Source: Sordaria brevicollis (Eukaryota > Ascomycota > Sordariomycetes > Sordariales > Sordariaceae). Taken from it: 64,000 nucleotides of DNA. The DNA lies in NCBI GenBank assembly GCA_033439795.1, contig JAUTDP010000009.1, forward strand, positions 1,426,001 through 1,490,000, in the 5' to 3' direction. A program made the position numbers and the translations under genes. Shown here in pieces: positions 46,898 through 59,320 of this stretch. Below the pieces are notes generated by a model. It had not been told where the DNA came from. It did not search any database and was given only the letters and a program-made list of their open reading frames with translations. Position 1 is the first letter of the stretch, and every line of letters starts with the position of its first letter.

Positions 46898-49566
46898 ATG
46901 GGTGTCGGACGTCGCATGCAGAAACAGGGCCCTCCCGAGCCCCTCTCGGAGGAGCACTTCGCCAACCTCAAGCGCAAGAAGGGCATTCCCTTCGAAGAGA
47001 CCGCGACCGAAGACACGAGGAGATCCAAGAAGCAAAAGGTTGTCAAGAAGCAGCCCAAGAAGTCCGGAGCCAACACTGTCGCCGTCAAGGGTGCCAAGAA
47101 GGAGGTCAAGGAACCAAAGAAGTCCGCCGCGAAGCCCGAGCACAGATCCAAGGAGTCGGCCAAGAAGTCCAAGAAGGCGAAGGAGCCTTTGCCCGAATCC
47201 GACAATGACGAGGAGATGGGCGACGAGTTCGGTGCCGAGGACCTCGATGACCTCGACATTGATGGCGATGAGATGGAGGTTGAGAAGCTAGGAGACGACT
47301 TCCTCGGCACCGACGACGACTCAGTTTACGATTCCGACCAGGATGGTGCCGGCAAGAAGGAAGCATTCGTCTTCTCTGACGACGAGGACGACGAGGAGGA
47401 TAGAGAGGAGAAGCTCACAGCCGCCAACATTGAGGGTCTTTCAAGGAAATTGGATCTGCAAAGAGAGAAGGAAGCGGAGGAGAACGAGGCCGAATTGCGC
47501 GACGAAGCCCTCCAGACCAACATTGCCGGCGGCGACGACCTCGATGATGCCGACGACCAACTTCAGACCAAGACCAAGACTTTGTTGGCGCCCGATCTCC
47601 AGATGCTGAGGACGAGGATAACGGATGCAATCCGTGTTCTGGATGACTTTGCGAACCAGGCGGAAGAGGGCAAGAGCCGCGCCGAGTACACCAGCCAGCT
47701 CATCAAGGATATCTGTGCCTGTAAGAGCCCGATGCCTCTGAGTTGGCATTCCTCGTGGAATTCACAAATACTAATATTGGGATATGCCAGACTACGGTTA
47801 CAACGAATTCCTTGCTGAGAAGCTTTTGTATGTCCCAACACCCCGTCAATCGCTGTTCAACGGCGACAACACCTGTGCGGAGATTGACTAACTGTTTGCA
47901 GCAACCTGTTCCCTCCCAGAGAGGCGTTCGCCTTTTTCGAAGCCAACGAAAGCGCCCGTCCCGTCGTTATCCGTACAAACACCCTCCGAACACATCGCCG
48001 CGATCTTGCCCAAGCACTCATCAACCGTGGCGTCACCCTGGAGCCTGTGGGCAAGTGGTCCAAGGTCGGTCTGCAAGTGTTCGACTCCAAGTACGTATAC
48101 CATAGCCCTGTTCCAAACTCCTCCCGTTATCAGGCAAAGCAGAGATGACTGACATGGACATGGCATAAAGCGTTCCCCTTGGTGCTACCCCCGAATACCT
48201 CGCTGGTCACTACATCCTGCAGGCCGCGTCTTCGTTCCTGCCCGTGATGGCTCTTTCCCCCCAGGAGGGTGAGCGTGTGCTCGATATGGCCTCTGCCCCC
48301 GGTGGCAAGACCACCCACATGGCGGCGCTGATGAAGAACACCGGTGTCATCTTTGCCAATGATCCCAGCAAGCAGCGTGCCAAGGGTTTGATCGGTAACA
48401 TTCACAGACTGGGTGCGAGGAACGTCATCGTGTGCAACTACGATGCGCGCGAGTTCCCCAGGGTCATGGGTGGCTTCGACAGAGTCCTGCTCGATGCCCC
48501 TTGCTCGGGTACCGGTGTCATTGCCAAGGATCCCTCCGTCAAGACCAACAGAGACGAGAAGGACTTCTTGCAGCTTCCCCACCTCCAGAAGCAGCTTCTC
48601 CTGGCTGCTATCGATTCGGTAGACCACGCCAGCAAGACTGGTGGCTACGTCGTTTACTCGACATGTTCCGTTGCCGTTGAGGAGAAGTGCGTTTCTCCCT
48701 GTTTCTTTGCCATTCGCTATCGAAAGAAAACGCTAACCTGATACTCGCAAACAGTGAGCAAGTCGTCGCCTACGCGCTCAGCCGCCGTCCCAACGTCAAG
48801 CTCGTCGAGACCGGCCTTGCTTTCGGCAAGGAGGGCTTCACCAGCTTCATGGGCAAGTCGTTCCACCCCAGCCTCAAGCTGACCCGCAGATACTACCCCC
48901 ATCTTTACAACGGTACGTTCCCCCCCTTCCTCCTTTTCCTCCCCCCCCCCTCCCCCTTTTTCCCCCGTTCAGTCCACACCCACTAACATTCCCCTTCCCC
49001 TCAAAACAGTCGACGGTTTCTTCGTCGCCAAGTTCCAAAAACTCGGTCCCACCCCCGCCAACGCCGTCCGCGCCAACGGCGTCGACAAGTCCAACAAGCC
49101 CGCCACCACCTCTTCCAACGGTGCTCCCGAAGAAGAAGAAGTCATCGACAAGACTCCCATCGGCGCCGAGTGCGAGACCGAGAAGGACGACTTCGGTGGT
49201 TTCGACGATGGCGAGGATAAGGAGTACATGGAGCGCGCCAAGCGTAACGCCATGCGCAGGAGAGGTTTGGATCCTAGGGCTCTTAAGAAGCCTGCTGCTG
49301 CTGCCAAGAAGACCGATGGTGAAGGTGAGAAGAAGGAGAAGGAGACTACTGAGGGTGAGAAGGAGGTGACGGAGAAGATTGAGAAGCTCGAGGTTGTTGA
49401 GGAGGAGAAGAAGGTTGGTGAGAAGACCGTTAAGACCACCAAGAAGGTCGAGAAGGTCACTACCAAGAAGGTCGAGGAGAAGAAGAAGCCCACCAAGGCC
49501 ACCACCACCGAGGCGGCGCCGAAGAAGGCTGCTGGTGACAAGAAGAAGAAGGTGGCTAAGAAGTAG
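46898..49566 (+). CDS. NOP2: Nucleolar rRNA (cytosine-C5) methyltransferase NOP2
   Basis: Methylates a conserved cytosine in helix 89 region of large-subunit rRNA and is needed for 60S assembly (yeast Nop2, human NSUN1/p120). Exons: 46898-47720, 47791-47827 (37 nt), 47902-48090, 48171-48686, 48755-48912, 49010-49566; 2280 nt, 759 residues. Residues 1-~260 are Lys-rich then Asp/Glu-rich and disordered. The family region starts at ~[16 protein letters not shown]. The SAM-binding motif I is [10 protein letters not shown] (~388-397), the PCS motif IV is DAPCSGTG (C~461) and the catalytic motif VI is [10 protein letters not shown] (C~515), so both RNA-m5C cysteines are present. The end, [35 protein letters not shown], is diagnostic of NOP2. 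The C-terminal ~110 residues are an unusual Lys/Glu-repeat tail. Confidence 0.96.
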
Positions 49567-50114
49567 AAAGAGAAAGGGGAAGAAGGGTTTGTAATGATCT
49601 CTTGTCGGTGTTCTTTTTTCTAACAGTCTTGTCTTTTTGTTGCATTGTTCAATATACTTGGGGCTTTCAGAGATACCAAGCAACAGAGCCTTTTGTGTGT
49701 TCGTATACTAGTTTATGGGAAAGGAAAAGTTAATCTAGGTAGAGCACGTTTATTATGCTTTGATTATGTTTCGACAGTTAAATGGCTTGATATTAACTAT
49801 TTGTCATTACATTGATTGGGTATCGAGCATCATCTCTTCATTCATACACACATGCCCCGCGGCCTTGCGCCTTTTCGGTTTTCCGTAACCTCATGCCCTA
49901 GTCAACCGCTGATCAGAGAAATATTTTTGCGTACATGAACAAATAGATAAGAGCCGGCAATGAAGCCGATGTCCTTCATAAACTTTCCGACATATAACCA
50001 CTTCCACACACCGCCCACGACGTCGATGTCGGGTGGTGAGTGTATCAAGGGGGATACTTTGTAAACATGATCCTCTCATAGAGGAGCAAGATTGTAATAG
50101 GAAATTCTCGGGTC
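49567..50114. other. Convergent intergenic region
   Basis: 548 bp that receives the 3' ends of NOP2 (plus) and the Ser-rich protein gene (minus). AT-rich stretches at 49.62-49.80 kb are plausible 3' UTR or polyadenylation sequence. No coding sequence seen. Confidence 0.45.
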
Positions 50115-51884
50115 TCAACGCACGAGCAACTGTCGACTGACCACTGGTACGATTTTATCGTCATCCAGGGTGCACCTCCACGTCCCGTCTCCCCGTTCCT
50201 CCTTGTGATCCGTATAGGTATCAAGCGCCAGATTCACCAATGTTTCGGCATCCTTGCGAAGCTCCTCGAGATCTTCCACGATGCTTCCGGCTTTGGTATT
50301 GTGCGGCAAGCGATATGCTGCGAACACAATCCCGTGATTTTTGACGCCATTTTGCGCGCCTGTGTTCTCACCAAGGACACTAAAAGGCCTTGGAGGAGTA
50401 TAACCAGTGTAAAATGAGCAGCTATAACCCTCAGAGAACATCTCAGATGCACCGTCGCCCTGATATGTCTGCCAGCCATCATTTCCGAGGACCTTTCGGT
50501 GGAGGGGGGCTGAGATACGGAACGGGCTTGGGAGGGAATGAAGCCCGTACGCCGCCAACAAACGACCAGTAATAGACCTATGATCGTTGGTCGATGGAAA
50601 CAGATGTCCCAAACTATCATCTGTCGACATGGCAGAGAATGATGCGCTAGGAGATGAGGGAGAGTTGAGAAGGGTTGTTGATGTCGATAGTGATGACATG
50701 GATGATCGCTTCGAGAAGCCGCTCTGACTGAGGCCATTCCGACTTGGCCACAGATTAACCACATAAACGAGGTCGAAGTGATATTTGGACGCAATGCGAA
50801 CGGCTTCAAAGGCTGCTTTAGTAGCAGGCTTGCTGGCCAGCGGCGGAGAAAGTGTCAGCAAGGGATGCTCGGTCGCCCAGTGTGGAGAGGAAACTGAGCC
50901 GAGACGGCTCCGCGGCAGATCGTGGCTCGCTTGCAAGATCGATTGCCCATTGTTGTCATCAGCAATATCATCATCACTGAGAGTCAAGAAGTCCTTAAAA
51001 CTTGGCTCCCGGAGAATGGTATTGATCCTGATGGAAGGGGTAGACCTCGCCGTGCTCAGCCTGCTCAATGGAGTCTTCAGCTCCAAGATGGGCCTTTTGT
51101 AAACAGGGGTAGCGGTCCGGCTTCCAGGACTCCCTGGCTGCGACAAAGCACTCTCATGGAGCTCGTTGGGCTCTGCAGCAGGAAGTGGAATAAGCCTTGG
51201 AGAGGCCGCCGGAGTAAGTTGCCCATAAGACAGAGACGTCGACGACAAGGAAAGCATCGAATCAAACGATTTATCGTGCTGCGCAGACGGCGGAGGGGTT
51301 TGGTGGTGTGTAGAGATTTGGAGATCAGGATGACGTCTCCTGCGAGGCTGCGCTCTCGGGGAAATAGATATAGAAGTCGACCTTGAAGGTGACTTGTGGC
51401 CAGATCTCGAGCGGCGCATAGACAAAGCGGATAGCTCATCATGGCTCCTTGTAGAACGACCAGAAAAGCTGAACTCGAGAAGTTCAGCCAAAGAAGCGTC
51501 CTTCTGTCTGCTGACTAGGGAGGAAGACCGCTGAGGTACCGTTGGGCCCTGGATGCGACGCCTGGGAGTGAATCCTGTCCTGGATCCATGTTCAAAAGTC
51601 GAAAAGGAGGCACCATGAGGCTCACTTGGGGAGTCGGGGAGGCTCTTTGTGCGTCGGGCACACTGAGAACTCAATGTTACCTCCTCTCTTGCCAGCATGC
51701 GAGTTGAGGTTGGTCTGATGAAGGATGGCGCTGGAAACTTTTGGATGGTAGGCTCCGAGGCCGAGTGAGAAAGCGATCCGCTCTCGATAACCACCGAGCT
51801 CCTCGGCGATAGCTTCCTCTTCCTGTGAAAGAATTTCTCCAACCGGTCCAGCCTCCTCTCGAGGCGGTCCATACCCATCGCCAT
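50115..51884 (-). CDS. Ser-rich conserved-type fungal protein of unknown function
   Basis: A single 589-codon frame without introns. Not recognised by family. Residues 1-25 (MAMGMDRLERRLDRLEKFFHRKRK) form a short basic coiled coil. Residues ~26-320 are Ser/Pro/Arg-rich and probably disordered, with many SP/TP and RRxS-type sites (RRSRSGHKSPSRSTS, ATPVYKRP), suggesting phosphorylation. From about residue 340 the sequence becomes globular (KAAFEAVRIASKYHFDLVYVVNLWP; ...ITGRLLAAYGLHSLPSPF...; HGIVFAAYRLPHN; EDLEELRKDAETLVNLALDTY), a pattern of alternating strands and helices that could be a GAF-like sensor domain, though this is a guess. The ATG is the first in a frame-open context; an upstream exon cannot be excluded. 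The 7.4 kb upstream has no other gene. Confidence 0.75.
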   Translation of the reverse strand: MAMGMDRLERRLDRLEKFFHRKRKLSPRSSVVIESGSLSHSASEPTIQKFPAPSFIRPTSTRMLAREEVTLSSQCARRTKSLPDSPSEPHGASFSTFEHGSRTGFTPRRRIQGPTVPQRSSSLVSRQKDASLAELLEFSFSGRSTRSHDELSALSMRRSRSGHKSPSRSTSISISPRAQPRRRRHPDLQISTHHQTPPPSAQHDKSFDSMLSLSSTSLSYGQLTPAASPRLIPLPAAEPNELHESALSQPGSPGSRTATPVYKRPILELKTPLSRLSTARSTPSIRINTILREPSFKDFLTLSDDDIADDNNGQSILQASHDLPRSRLGSVSSPHWATEHPLLTLSPPLASKPATKAAFEAVRIASKYHFDLVYVVNLWPSRNGLSQSGFSKRSSMSSLSTSTTLLNSPSSPSASFSAMSTDDSLGHLFPSTNDHRSITGRLLAAYGLHSLPSPFRISAPLHRKVLGNDGWQTYQGDGASEMFSEGYSCSFYTGYTPPRPFSVLGENTGAQNGVKNHGIVFAAYRLPHNTKAGSIVEDLEELRKDAETLVNLALDTYTDHKEERGDGTWRCTLDDDKIVPVVSRQLLVR

Positions 51885-53253
51885 TGAATCAGTTGCAGTG
51901 GTAGGTGATATGTCAAAGTGATAGCGGTGAATCCGAGGTCGCCCCCAGGTAGGTAAAGTTGCGTACCGGCAAGGAAGACGTTGTTTTGGATTTGCTTCTG
52001 TCGACCGAGTAGCTAAGGGAAGGTTTCTGGAGGGTGTTTGGGTTCAGGGTCGGAGTGGTGAATAAAGCTTTCCACGGAAAGACATGGAAGAGTTTGCAAG
52101 GACGGGTGGGTTTTGTGCGAGACTGAAGGGTCTGTTGCCGGTTTGAGATTCTACTGAACGGATGAAATGTTACTGAGACAGAGGCCTGGTGGTCGAATGC
52201 CGGTAGTACGATGTTGCGGACTTGGTGTGGATGGTCATTCCGGTTTGGTATGACGGTGATCGTACAACGACTTGGGAGTGTAGTGTTTCGATTACACCAC
52301 AGGAATAGGAAAGCAGCGGCGGTTTTGCTTGTCGTCCTTCCTAGTGGTAGGCAGAAGAAGCTGTGTTGCCCGGCAGTTGAGACAGACTGGAAAGAAAAGT
52401 CAGGCTGGTCTTAGACTTGTTGTGTTCCCCAGATGACGCTGAACTCGCTTCTTCGTTCGAGCAGAAGGGCAGAGTCAAAGTCCGGCGGAAGGGGGAGGCG
52501 AGGTCATATAAGGGGATGGCTCAGAACCACAATGGGGGAAAAAGAAACATGGGTTTTCCTTTACTCGCCGAGTGAACTGTGGGTTGGAGATAACCTGAAC
52601 TTAAAGAAGGAAGTACGGCAAGTGAATGGAGGAGGGGGAAGGGGCCGGTTACTCAGCAAGGGAGATACCAAGGGAAAGTGCGATTTACTCGACATCACGT
52701 CCCGCATTCATCGCATTCATCACTTGGGGATCAGATGGAAGGAGCTACCCACTCACACTGTAAAAGAGGGTAAGAGGACGAAAGAAAAAGTAAAGGAAGG
52801 AAGTGATAGTGAATGATAGTGTCATAACTCATAAGGCCATAACAGCTCGAAAACAGGAGAGACGAATCAAACACACTAACATTGCGTGCATTTGCTCTTT
52901 GGTGTTGGTGTAATTGACTGAACTGGACCAATGTTGTGGGCCATAACCTGGGAGGCAAGCAATTCACAAAAAAGAAAACCTTGCCCACTAAGCCCACTTG
53001 GACTCGAGTTGACCAAACGGAACGCTCGCCTTTGTGACAACCCAGCTTGTTTACACCCGCAGCCATCATTGCTTATTCCACGGTAAAGTGGAAGCTAATA
53101 TCAGAACATCACGATGCCAAGACGATGAGATCCCAAGAGGCGCCCGGGAAGGAGAGCCCAGGCTCGCCTGTTGGTTTTCTGGGACTCTCCGGGAACGATC
53201 CGTCAGAGAGGGGGCGAAGACAGAAAAATGAAGCAAGTGCTGAACAACAAGTG

Positions 53254-53290
<37 letters not shown>

Positions 53291-54076
53291 CACGAGACTC
53301 GGGGGCTTTGGGGGCAAACGACGGCGGGAGTGCAATCCATACCGTCCGTCCACTTGCTCATATGTGCGTACTTGGAGTTGTACGTAAGTAAGTGTAGCAC
53401 TAGGCTAGACTCGGCTTGTTCAGAAAACCAAACTTGGTCGGAGCAAACTTGATACCATTTTAGGATCTCGAACGCATCCAACGACGACAACAGGATGGAT
53501 GGGTGAGTTGGTGATGGGAAAAGCCTGGCATCCCTGCCCTCGTCTGTCTCCCTGCCAGTGGCTCCCTCTTACTGTATCCTCGAAGTAAATCAAAAAAAAG
53601 CCCTATTATGCGGTTCCTCATGCTCATCATCGACACAGGGTTTCAGGAAAGGACTGAAAACAACAAGGTTGGAACCTTTTAGTTTTCGTGTCTGCGCGTT
53701 TGGTCTGACAACTTGTCGGGGTTTGAAACTGGGGCGCAATCGTGAGTGAGGGCTCGCAGTGCCGCAGCAATCACTGTCTCTTGCCCATGAGAAATAACCG
53801 ATAGAAGTTGGATCCGTCGAGGCAGTGTCTGGATGCAAAGGAAGATCGTCCAACTCGAGTGTTGGTGGCCGGTTTGGGTGTGGTGCGAGGTCAACGAGGT
53901 GAGGTTGGATTTTGGGAACCAATCCGTCGAGTTCGTCCGGAGCAATCTCCAAAGGCTAGGTGCACGGGCCACAAACCCAGGCGTACGGCGTAACAATGGG
54001 ACCTGGAGGACAACGGTGATGGTAGCGCTGAACAGGGATGAGAGTCCCTGTCATTTGAGATCCTTGGCACACCTAA
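51885..54076. other. Upstream region of the Ser-rich gene; no gene seen
   Basis: Promoter and probable 5' UTR of the minus-strand gene, then further non-coding DNA up to the MITE. Contains a 35-nt A run at 53254-53288. Frames on both strands are short and without family resemblance. Confidence 0.45.
53254..53288. repeat. Homopolymer of 35 adenines
   Basis: An uninterrupted A35 run between GTG and GACACG. Exact length is likely to vary between isolates and to be error-prone in sequencing. I found no flanking duplication that would mark it as the tail of a retroposed element. Confidence 0.9.
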
Positions 54077-54469
54077 GGGTGCGTTCGGGTGTCCAGGAAG
54101 TGGCTTTCTGAAATGAAAATCGAGGTGGTGGCCCGTGAGCGGTACTTCAAGGTAATTTGGGTTAATTTTTTTTCGAAAGTCACTTTTTCCTTGTATCCTC
54201 TAACAATTTCTGGCGATTTCAGAGCGCATTTGAGCTTCTGAAAAGCCTTGGCATCTCACTTACTCCACTCTATTGGATGCGAGCTTTGTGGTTGGCTCAA
54301 AAAGGTCTTGGCGGGCCAAATTTCAGAAAATCAAATTCAGCATCTTCGAGGTCCGAAAATGGTTTTCTGAACTCTTCAGAACTACGCTTTGACCACTTTT
54401 GACGGCTGTTGTACCTTTCACCAGCCAAGACTTTTCAGAAAGACCACTTCTGAACACCCGAACGCACCC
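54077..54469. mobile_element. PIF/Harbinger-type MITE (393 bp, TAA target duplication)
   Basis: Terminal inverted repeats begin GGGTGCGTTCGGGTGT on both sides: 16 bp perfect, then an imperfect continuation through CAGGAAGTGGCTTTCTGAAA, where the right side reads CAGAAGTGGTCTTTCTGAAA. The copy is bordered by TAA at 54074-54076 and 54470-54472. TIRs starting with GGG and a 3-bp TWA duplication are the hallmark of the PIF/Harbinger superfamily. There is no transposase frame, so it is non-autonomous. Its base composition is normal: shorter than the usual RIP threshold, it has not been mutated. Confidence 0.87.
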
Positions 54470-54472
54470 TAA

Positions 54473-57400
54473 CTGGCAGCTCAAAAAGTGAAGCTGAGAG
54501 GAGATGGTGAGAGCTGAGAAGTTGTTCGCCTCTTCTCTAACTTTCATCTTACCTTAGAAGTTGCGCTCTCATTGAGAGTTGACATCTCTCAAGCACTGCA
54601 TTGAGCCAAAGTTCACCCTGGGCAGGTGGCTCGTGCTTGTTTTGCAGAGAATGGGTCCACCCCGAAAACATATCGTAGAGGTGACTGTTGACTAGCTTTC
54701 GCCGTTAATGTCTCAAATGATAGCTTATTTCGCGTAAAAGCCGTTTGGTCTCCTACAGCGACCATGATCTTGGTTGTTCGTAATGCTTGCACCGAGTTCC
54801 CATGCCTCGCAAAATTCACAGTGAATGTGATAAATGTTCCCTACCTCGCTAAACAGTTCCCCCACGCAACCGCCAACCACACGGCGCCAACCCCGCATTC
54901 ACCCTTGATCCGCGGCCCTGGCAGGCACTGCCGCCCTGATTATCGACTCCACTTGCCCGAGTGGTGGACAGGGCACAGCCAATCCGGATGGGGGCCGGTT
55001 GGGTCACTTGCATTTTGGCAGACAACGGGCAACGACGTTCGACTTCAGATCCTGAATCCGTCGTCGATGGACTCAGTCGCTCTCCCGTCACGATGATGTC
55101 TTTTGGCCTTTTCGTATACCTATCTCATAGTGGCGGTTTCTGGTCCTTCACACGACCCGAACTTTGGACGACGACACTTCAGTCCGGCCATAGTTACGAG
55201 AACTTTGATTATCTACCGCGATATTTCGGCGACTTACAGCCTCACTGCAAGCCTCAACACGAGCAGGACCCTTTCTTTGCTCATCACGAAATCTCTCCCA
55301 TTGAACTTGGAAGTCTCCCACTATATGTGAGCAGTATGAAAATTTTCACATCCTGGTTCGCGTCCCAGCAAACCGGAAATCCCTATTCGCCTTTACGATA
55401 TCATTTTCAAGCGGGCTGAGGATCGACTGTGCATCAATCGGAAAACTATCTGTCAAAAAGCAAGGTGCCGGACGTCAAGACTCGAGCCCTTGGCAACCGC
55501 TCAGTTCTCAGTTTCCTACAAACGAGTCCCAAGCTTTTGCGCTGCCTTTCCCGTTTGGCGGGCGCCCCCTGTCTCCCCTTTGAGCTCCTCGTCCACCACT
55601 TTCCGAGGTGACAGCTCGACGGCCCGGTTGCTTGTTGGTGAACTGTGCCCCGGCTGCTCCGATCAGTCAGTTTTGCTCTCCCGCATTTGTGAGCATACTG
55701 TGTATGCCATCACCTTACCATCTACCAGGAGCGGGGGAACGACATGGGATTTCGAGTTTGCCTCCATAGCGCATGCATTTTGACAAGGTCGATGTCGGGA
55801 CACTCACGATCACATCCTCCCACTCCCGCTTTTGCTAGGCCTCCCACTGACTGGTAGATACCGGATTGCATCACACCCATCATCGTGACCCTTTCCCAAA
55901 GAGTCACACCTGACGTGATAGCTTTCAGTCCCGTTTCCGGCAGAGAAAGACGGGAGTTCCCTCACTGTCTCTCCGCCGGGCTTCTGGCCTCTCACTCAGT
56001 CAGACTTCTTCTCTCGTCTTGAGATCAACCTGGAACACAACAAGATCATTCAGGTCTCGGCCATAGCTCCTTCGCTCATTTCTGTCGAGAGAGTCGTGTA
56101 ACCTCGGTGTAACCACGGATGCAAACTGGGACCCTCGCGGCTTCACCCATAGCTTACACTAACTGAGGAATAAAGGACAGGAACACCAGCCAGGTACAAG
56201 TACGACTAGGTCAAGATGTCAAACCAAACCCAACATATGTAGAGTATTCAACCCCACGGCTTCATATGCCCCTGTGGCACGACTGCTGACCGTTTAACGT
56301 TCATACTTGCCTTTGTGGGCGCGGGAGGTTGACGTTTCCTGCCAAATAGATTGTCAGATAGCGAAGTTTGAAGGGGAAAACAAGAGCCAAAATAACACTC
56401 ACAGGAAAACAAGTCGATCTAGAACATGTTGCTGCCTCTGGAAGCGGGAGATAACTTTCACAACACTTGTTGTTCTATACAAACCTGCCCGTGGAAGCTT
56501 CGTTGACCCTCGTTCGCGAAGGAGGCACCCGAGCGTCGTTGACTCGATTTCCATGCTATATTTTCGCAAACCAGGGGCAGACAATCTTCGATCAGTGTCG
56601 GTATTCTAAGATATCAAGCCAGACCAAGTGTACCACACACCTGGATCAACAAGAACGCCTCATGGGGTCATGTCTTGGTAAGTTGTAAGCCTCAGGAGGA
56701 AATGGTCGATGGTTAGGTCGACACACAAGTAGACAAACCCGATGAGATGATAAGTGAAGATGGTGATTGGATACGGTTATGGTTTGGCAACCGGCCGGTA
56801 CGGTACGACAGGACAGGTACCAAACAACCCTTTCATGTAGCGTAACGGTGGTATGTATGTATGTGTATGTAGAGGTATGTAGGAGCCGATGCTGGATCAC
56901 GGTTACCTTACTTTCACAGATTTCAGGTACTATGCACGGCGGAGTTGCACATGCTTTACCTACTTGTGTTCTGCCTTTTGCTTACATGTGTGAGTAGCTG
57001 TCGCGGCATCTGTGATGTATAACATAACAAGCAGAAGACAAAACAACACAACTGAGTGGAAAATGAGATCAAGCGATTATTTAGGTTTAGAAAGAATATA
57101 GCAAGTTATCGGAGTGCCAGAAAGAACTTGAATACATCCCCAACCCAAAACCTCAACTTCAATACGTGAATGACGACCTTTTCCCAATCGTAAGACCAGC
57201 TCACTGGCATCCGAGAGGAGAACAAGGTCCTGATGGGCAACCATGATCCGAAAATCCAAAGTCCTTTCCCTCCATTGTGCCAATCTTTGCACTATTGGGA
57301 GTCTGAAATCAGGAACAAGATATTCAGGGCCCCGAGAACCTCGCCTGAATATCAGATGACTACCTCTATAGGGTATCATATCATAGAACCTCAATCAGGG

Positions 57401-59320
57401 TCCTCTTGCTCCCGTTCCGTTCTTGGACCTTGAGTGGCCACTTCCGCGAGTGAAGTATGTTGCATGCACTCAACATTTTTTTCCGAGAGATCGACACTGC
57501 CATGAGTTTTTCAAGAGACCTTCTTTCTTCTACTTCGCTCTCCAGTGAGGGTGTCTGTTTTCTCCCTGTGGTATCTGTCTCTACTACTCTCCGTCTCTGA
57601 TGTCTTCTTTTGAGAGTAAACTGTTAATTGTCTCCTTTCTCTGTTGGCGGTCCAAATTCTACACTATATTTACTTACCCTAGTCACACAGTAGGCGGGCA
57701 AATCATTTATTTCCTTTTGTTTCTTCTGCTGTTTCTATGTCCTTTCGTCCATTTTAGCCTTACCCACTCCTTGGTTCAAATCCGAGCGATGGTTTTCTTC
57801 AATTTGTATCCACTCCGAACTGTTATCATATCAATGAAAAGTCCGGGTGCGGAAAAGAGGAGATCATTGCATAGTTACTTTCCGTACTGATGCCATGACC
57901 TAATGCACATGCTTAAGGAAATCAAAGGTGCATACGAAGCCTTCGCAATCTACATTAACCTATCCCGCCAACCCATCCACCGAATATTACCTACTACCTA
58001 CACCTCATGCGACCTTCCCCCTGGCCGCAGACCAACCTTGACAGAACAGAAGAATCGGCGAGACGGCGAAACTGTAACAGTAGCATCCTCCTCTTCCCGG
58101 CCGAGCCACAGCAGTGGATATGTATGTATGTACTGTAATGTATGTCGGATGTAGTGCGCGTAGGATCAAAAAAGATATGGATACCCGCATGAGCATGAAG
58201 CGCTTAGCCCGCTTTTGCCTGTGCTTGGATAGGGGAAAGGTAAGGTAACTTTCCCGTCGAGTCGATTCAGTCTTGATGCTGGCTGGCTGGCTGCACCTTT
58301 TTGGTCCCTGGTTTTCTGCATTTTTGTCATGCACCCAACCTGCATACTCGATCTGGAGAGAATCGTATGCAATATGCATCCCTCAAAGTGTTCTCGGAGT
58401 CTCTTCCTCCTGTTTATTGGGGAAACTATGAAAAAAGGAGGGAGGGTACGGAAAAGCGGAAGGCCGAACGACAGACGGGCAAAGGCGAGCGGAACGTGTC
58501 ACGGTTGCTGTTATGGCTAATGGGTTACGAACGGTAGAGTAGAGGGACGGGTGTAACGCACAATTGCAGGAACTGTTTGGATAAGCAGTTGGACAAGTGT
58601 TGTTGTTTCTTTGCCTCATTGCCCCTTTCCCTTGACCCCCACATGCCCGTTCTGCAAGAGGCTCTAAAGTTGTTCCGCCTGGGGTGGCCATGCGACTATG
58701 CGCGAGGCTATTATCTGTGACGACGGGAACTTGTGGATTGATGGACGGGATTTAACAAGGTATGAAGACCTCACAATCCGGAATGGAGATACGAAAGCTG
58801 GAAACCACAAAGTCAATACTCACCACCATCTGAATAGCTTCATGCGCGTAGCCTTCGCTTTAAACCTACCGCGGCACCCGGGATACATGTAGATGTTGCC
58901 TGTACAGAGGATGAAGGATTGAACCCTCGATTACCCTCTATATCCCGAGTTTGCGGAACTTCTTTCTTTCTCGTTTCTTTTTGCCTTTTTCTTTTCTTTT
59001 GTCTGTTCACTACTCGGCCTGAACCACAAATGATATCTCGTATACATACGACGCGGGTGACGGAAGAATTTCTCAGCCATGGATAAGCCACCATGCAATG
59101 TGAAGCCATGTCAAAATCAGGGGCAGTCACTCATGGGTATTGATGAAAGAGCCGCGGTTGCCACTGCTGAGGTAGGTAAATTTTAGAACTTTTGTTTCGC
59201 TGTATATCTTGCAACATTTCATTATCTCGTTAACAGCTCCTCGAAGAGCTTATTATCTCGTGGTTTGTTAGATCGGAAGGTGTTCAGCCGGCTGGTATAA
59301 GCGGATGGATAGACAACCAT
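54473..59320. other. 4.8-kb gene-poor segment between the MITE and NAD(P)HX dehydratase
   Basis: Ordinary composition; many short frames but none with family character or a consistent exon chain. A (GTAT)n-like microsatellite lies at 56850-56882. A minus-strand 105-codon frame at 57077-57394 looks protein-like but has no support. Transcribed non-coding RNAs could exist here unseen. Confidence 0.45.

Noticed and set aside
57077..57394. 105-codon minus-strand frame with protein-like composition
   Set aside because: The sequence is plausible (LVPDFRLPIVQRLAQWRERT) but isolated, with no recognised family or supporting exon. It would need transcript evidence.
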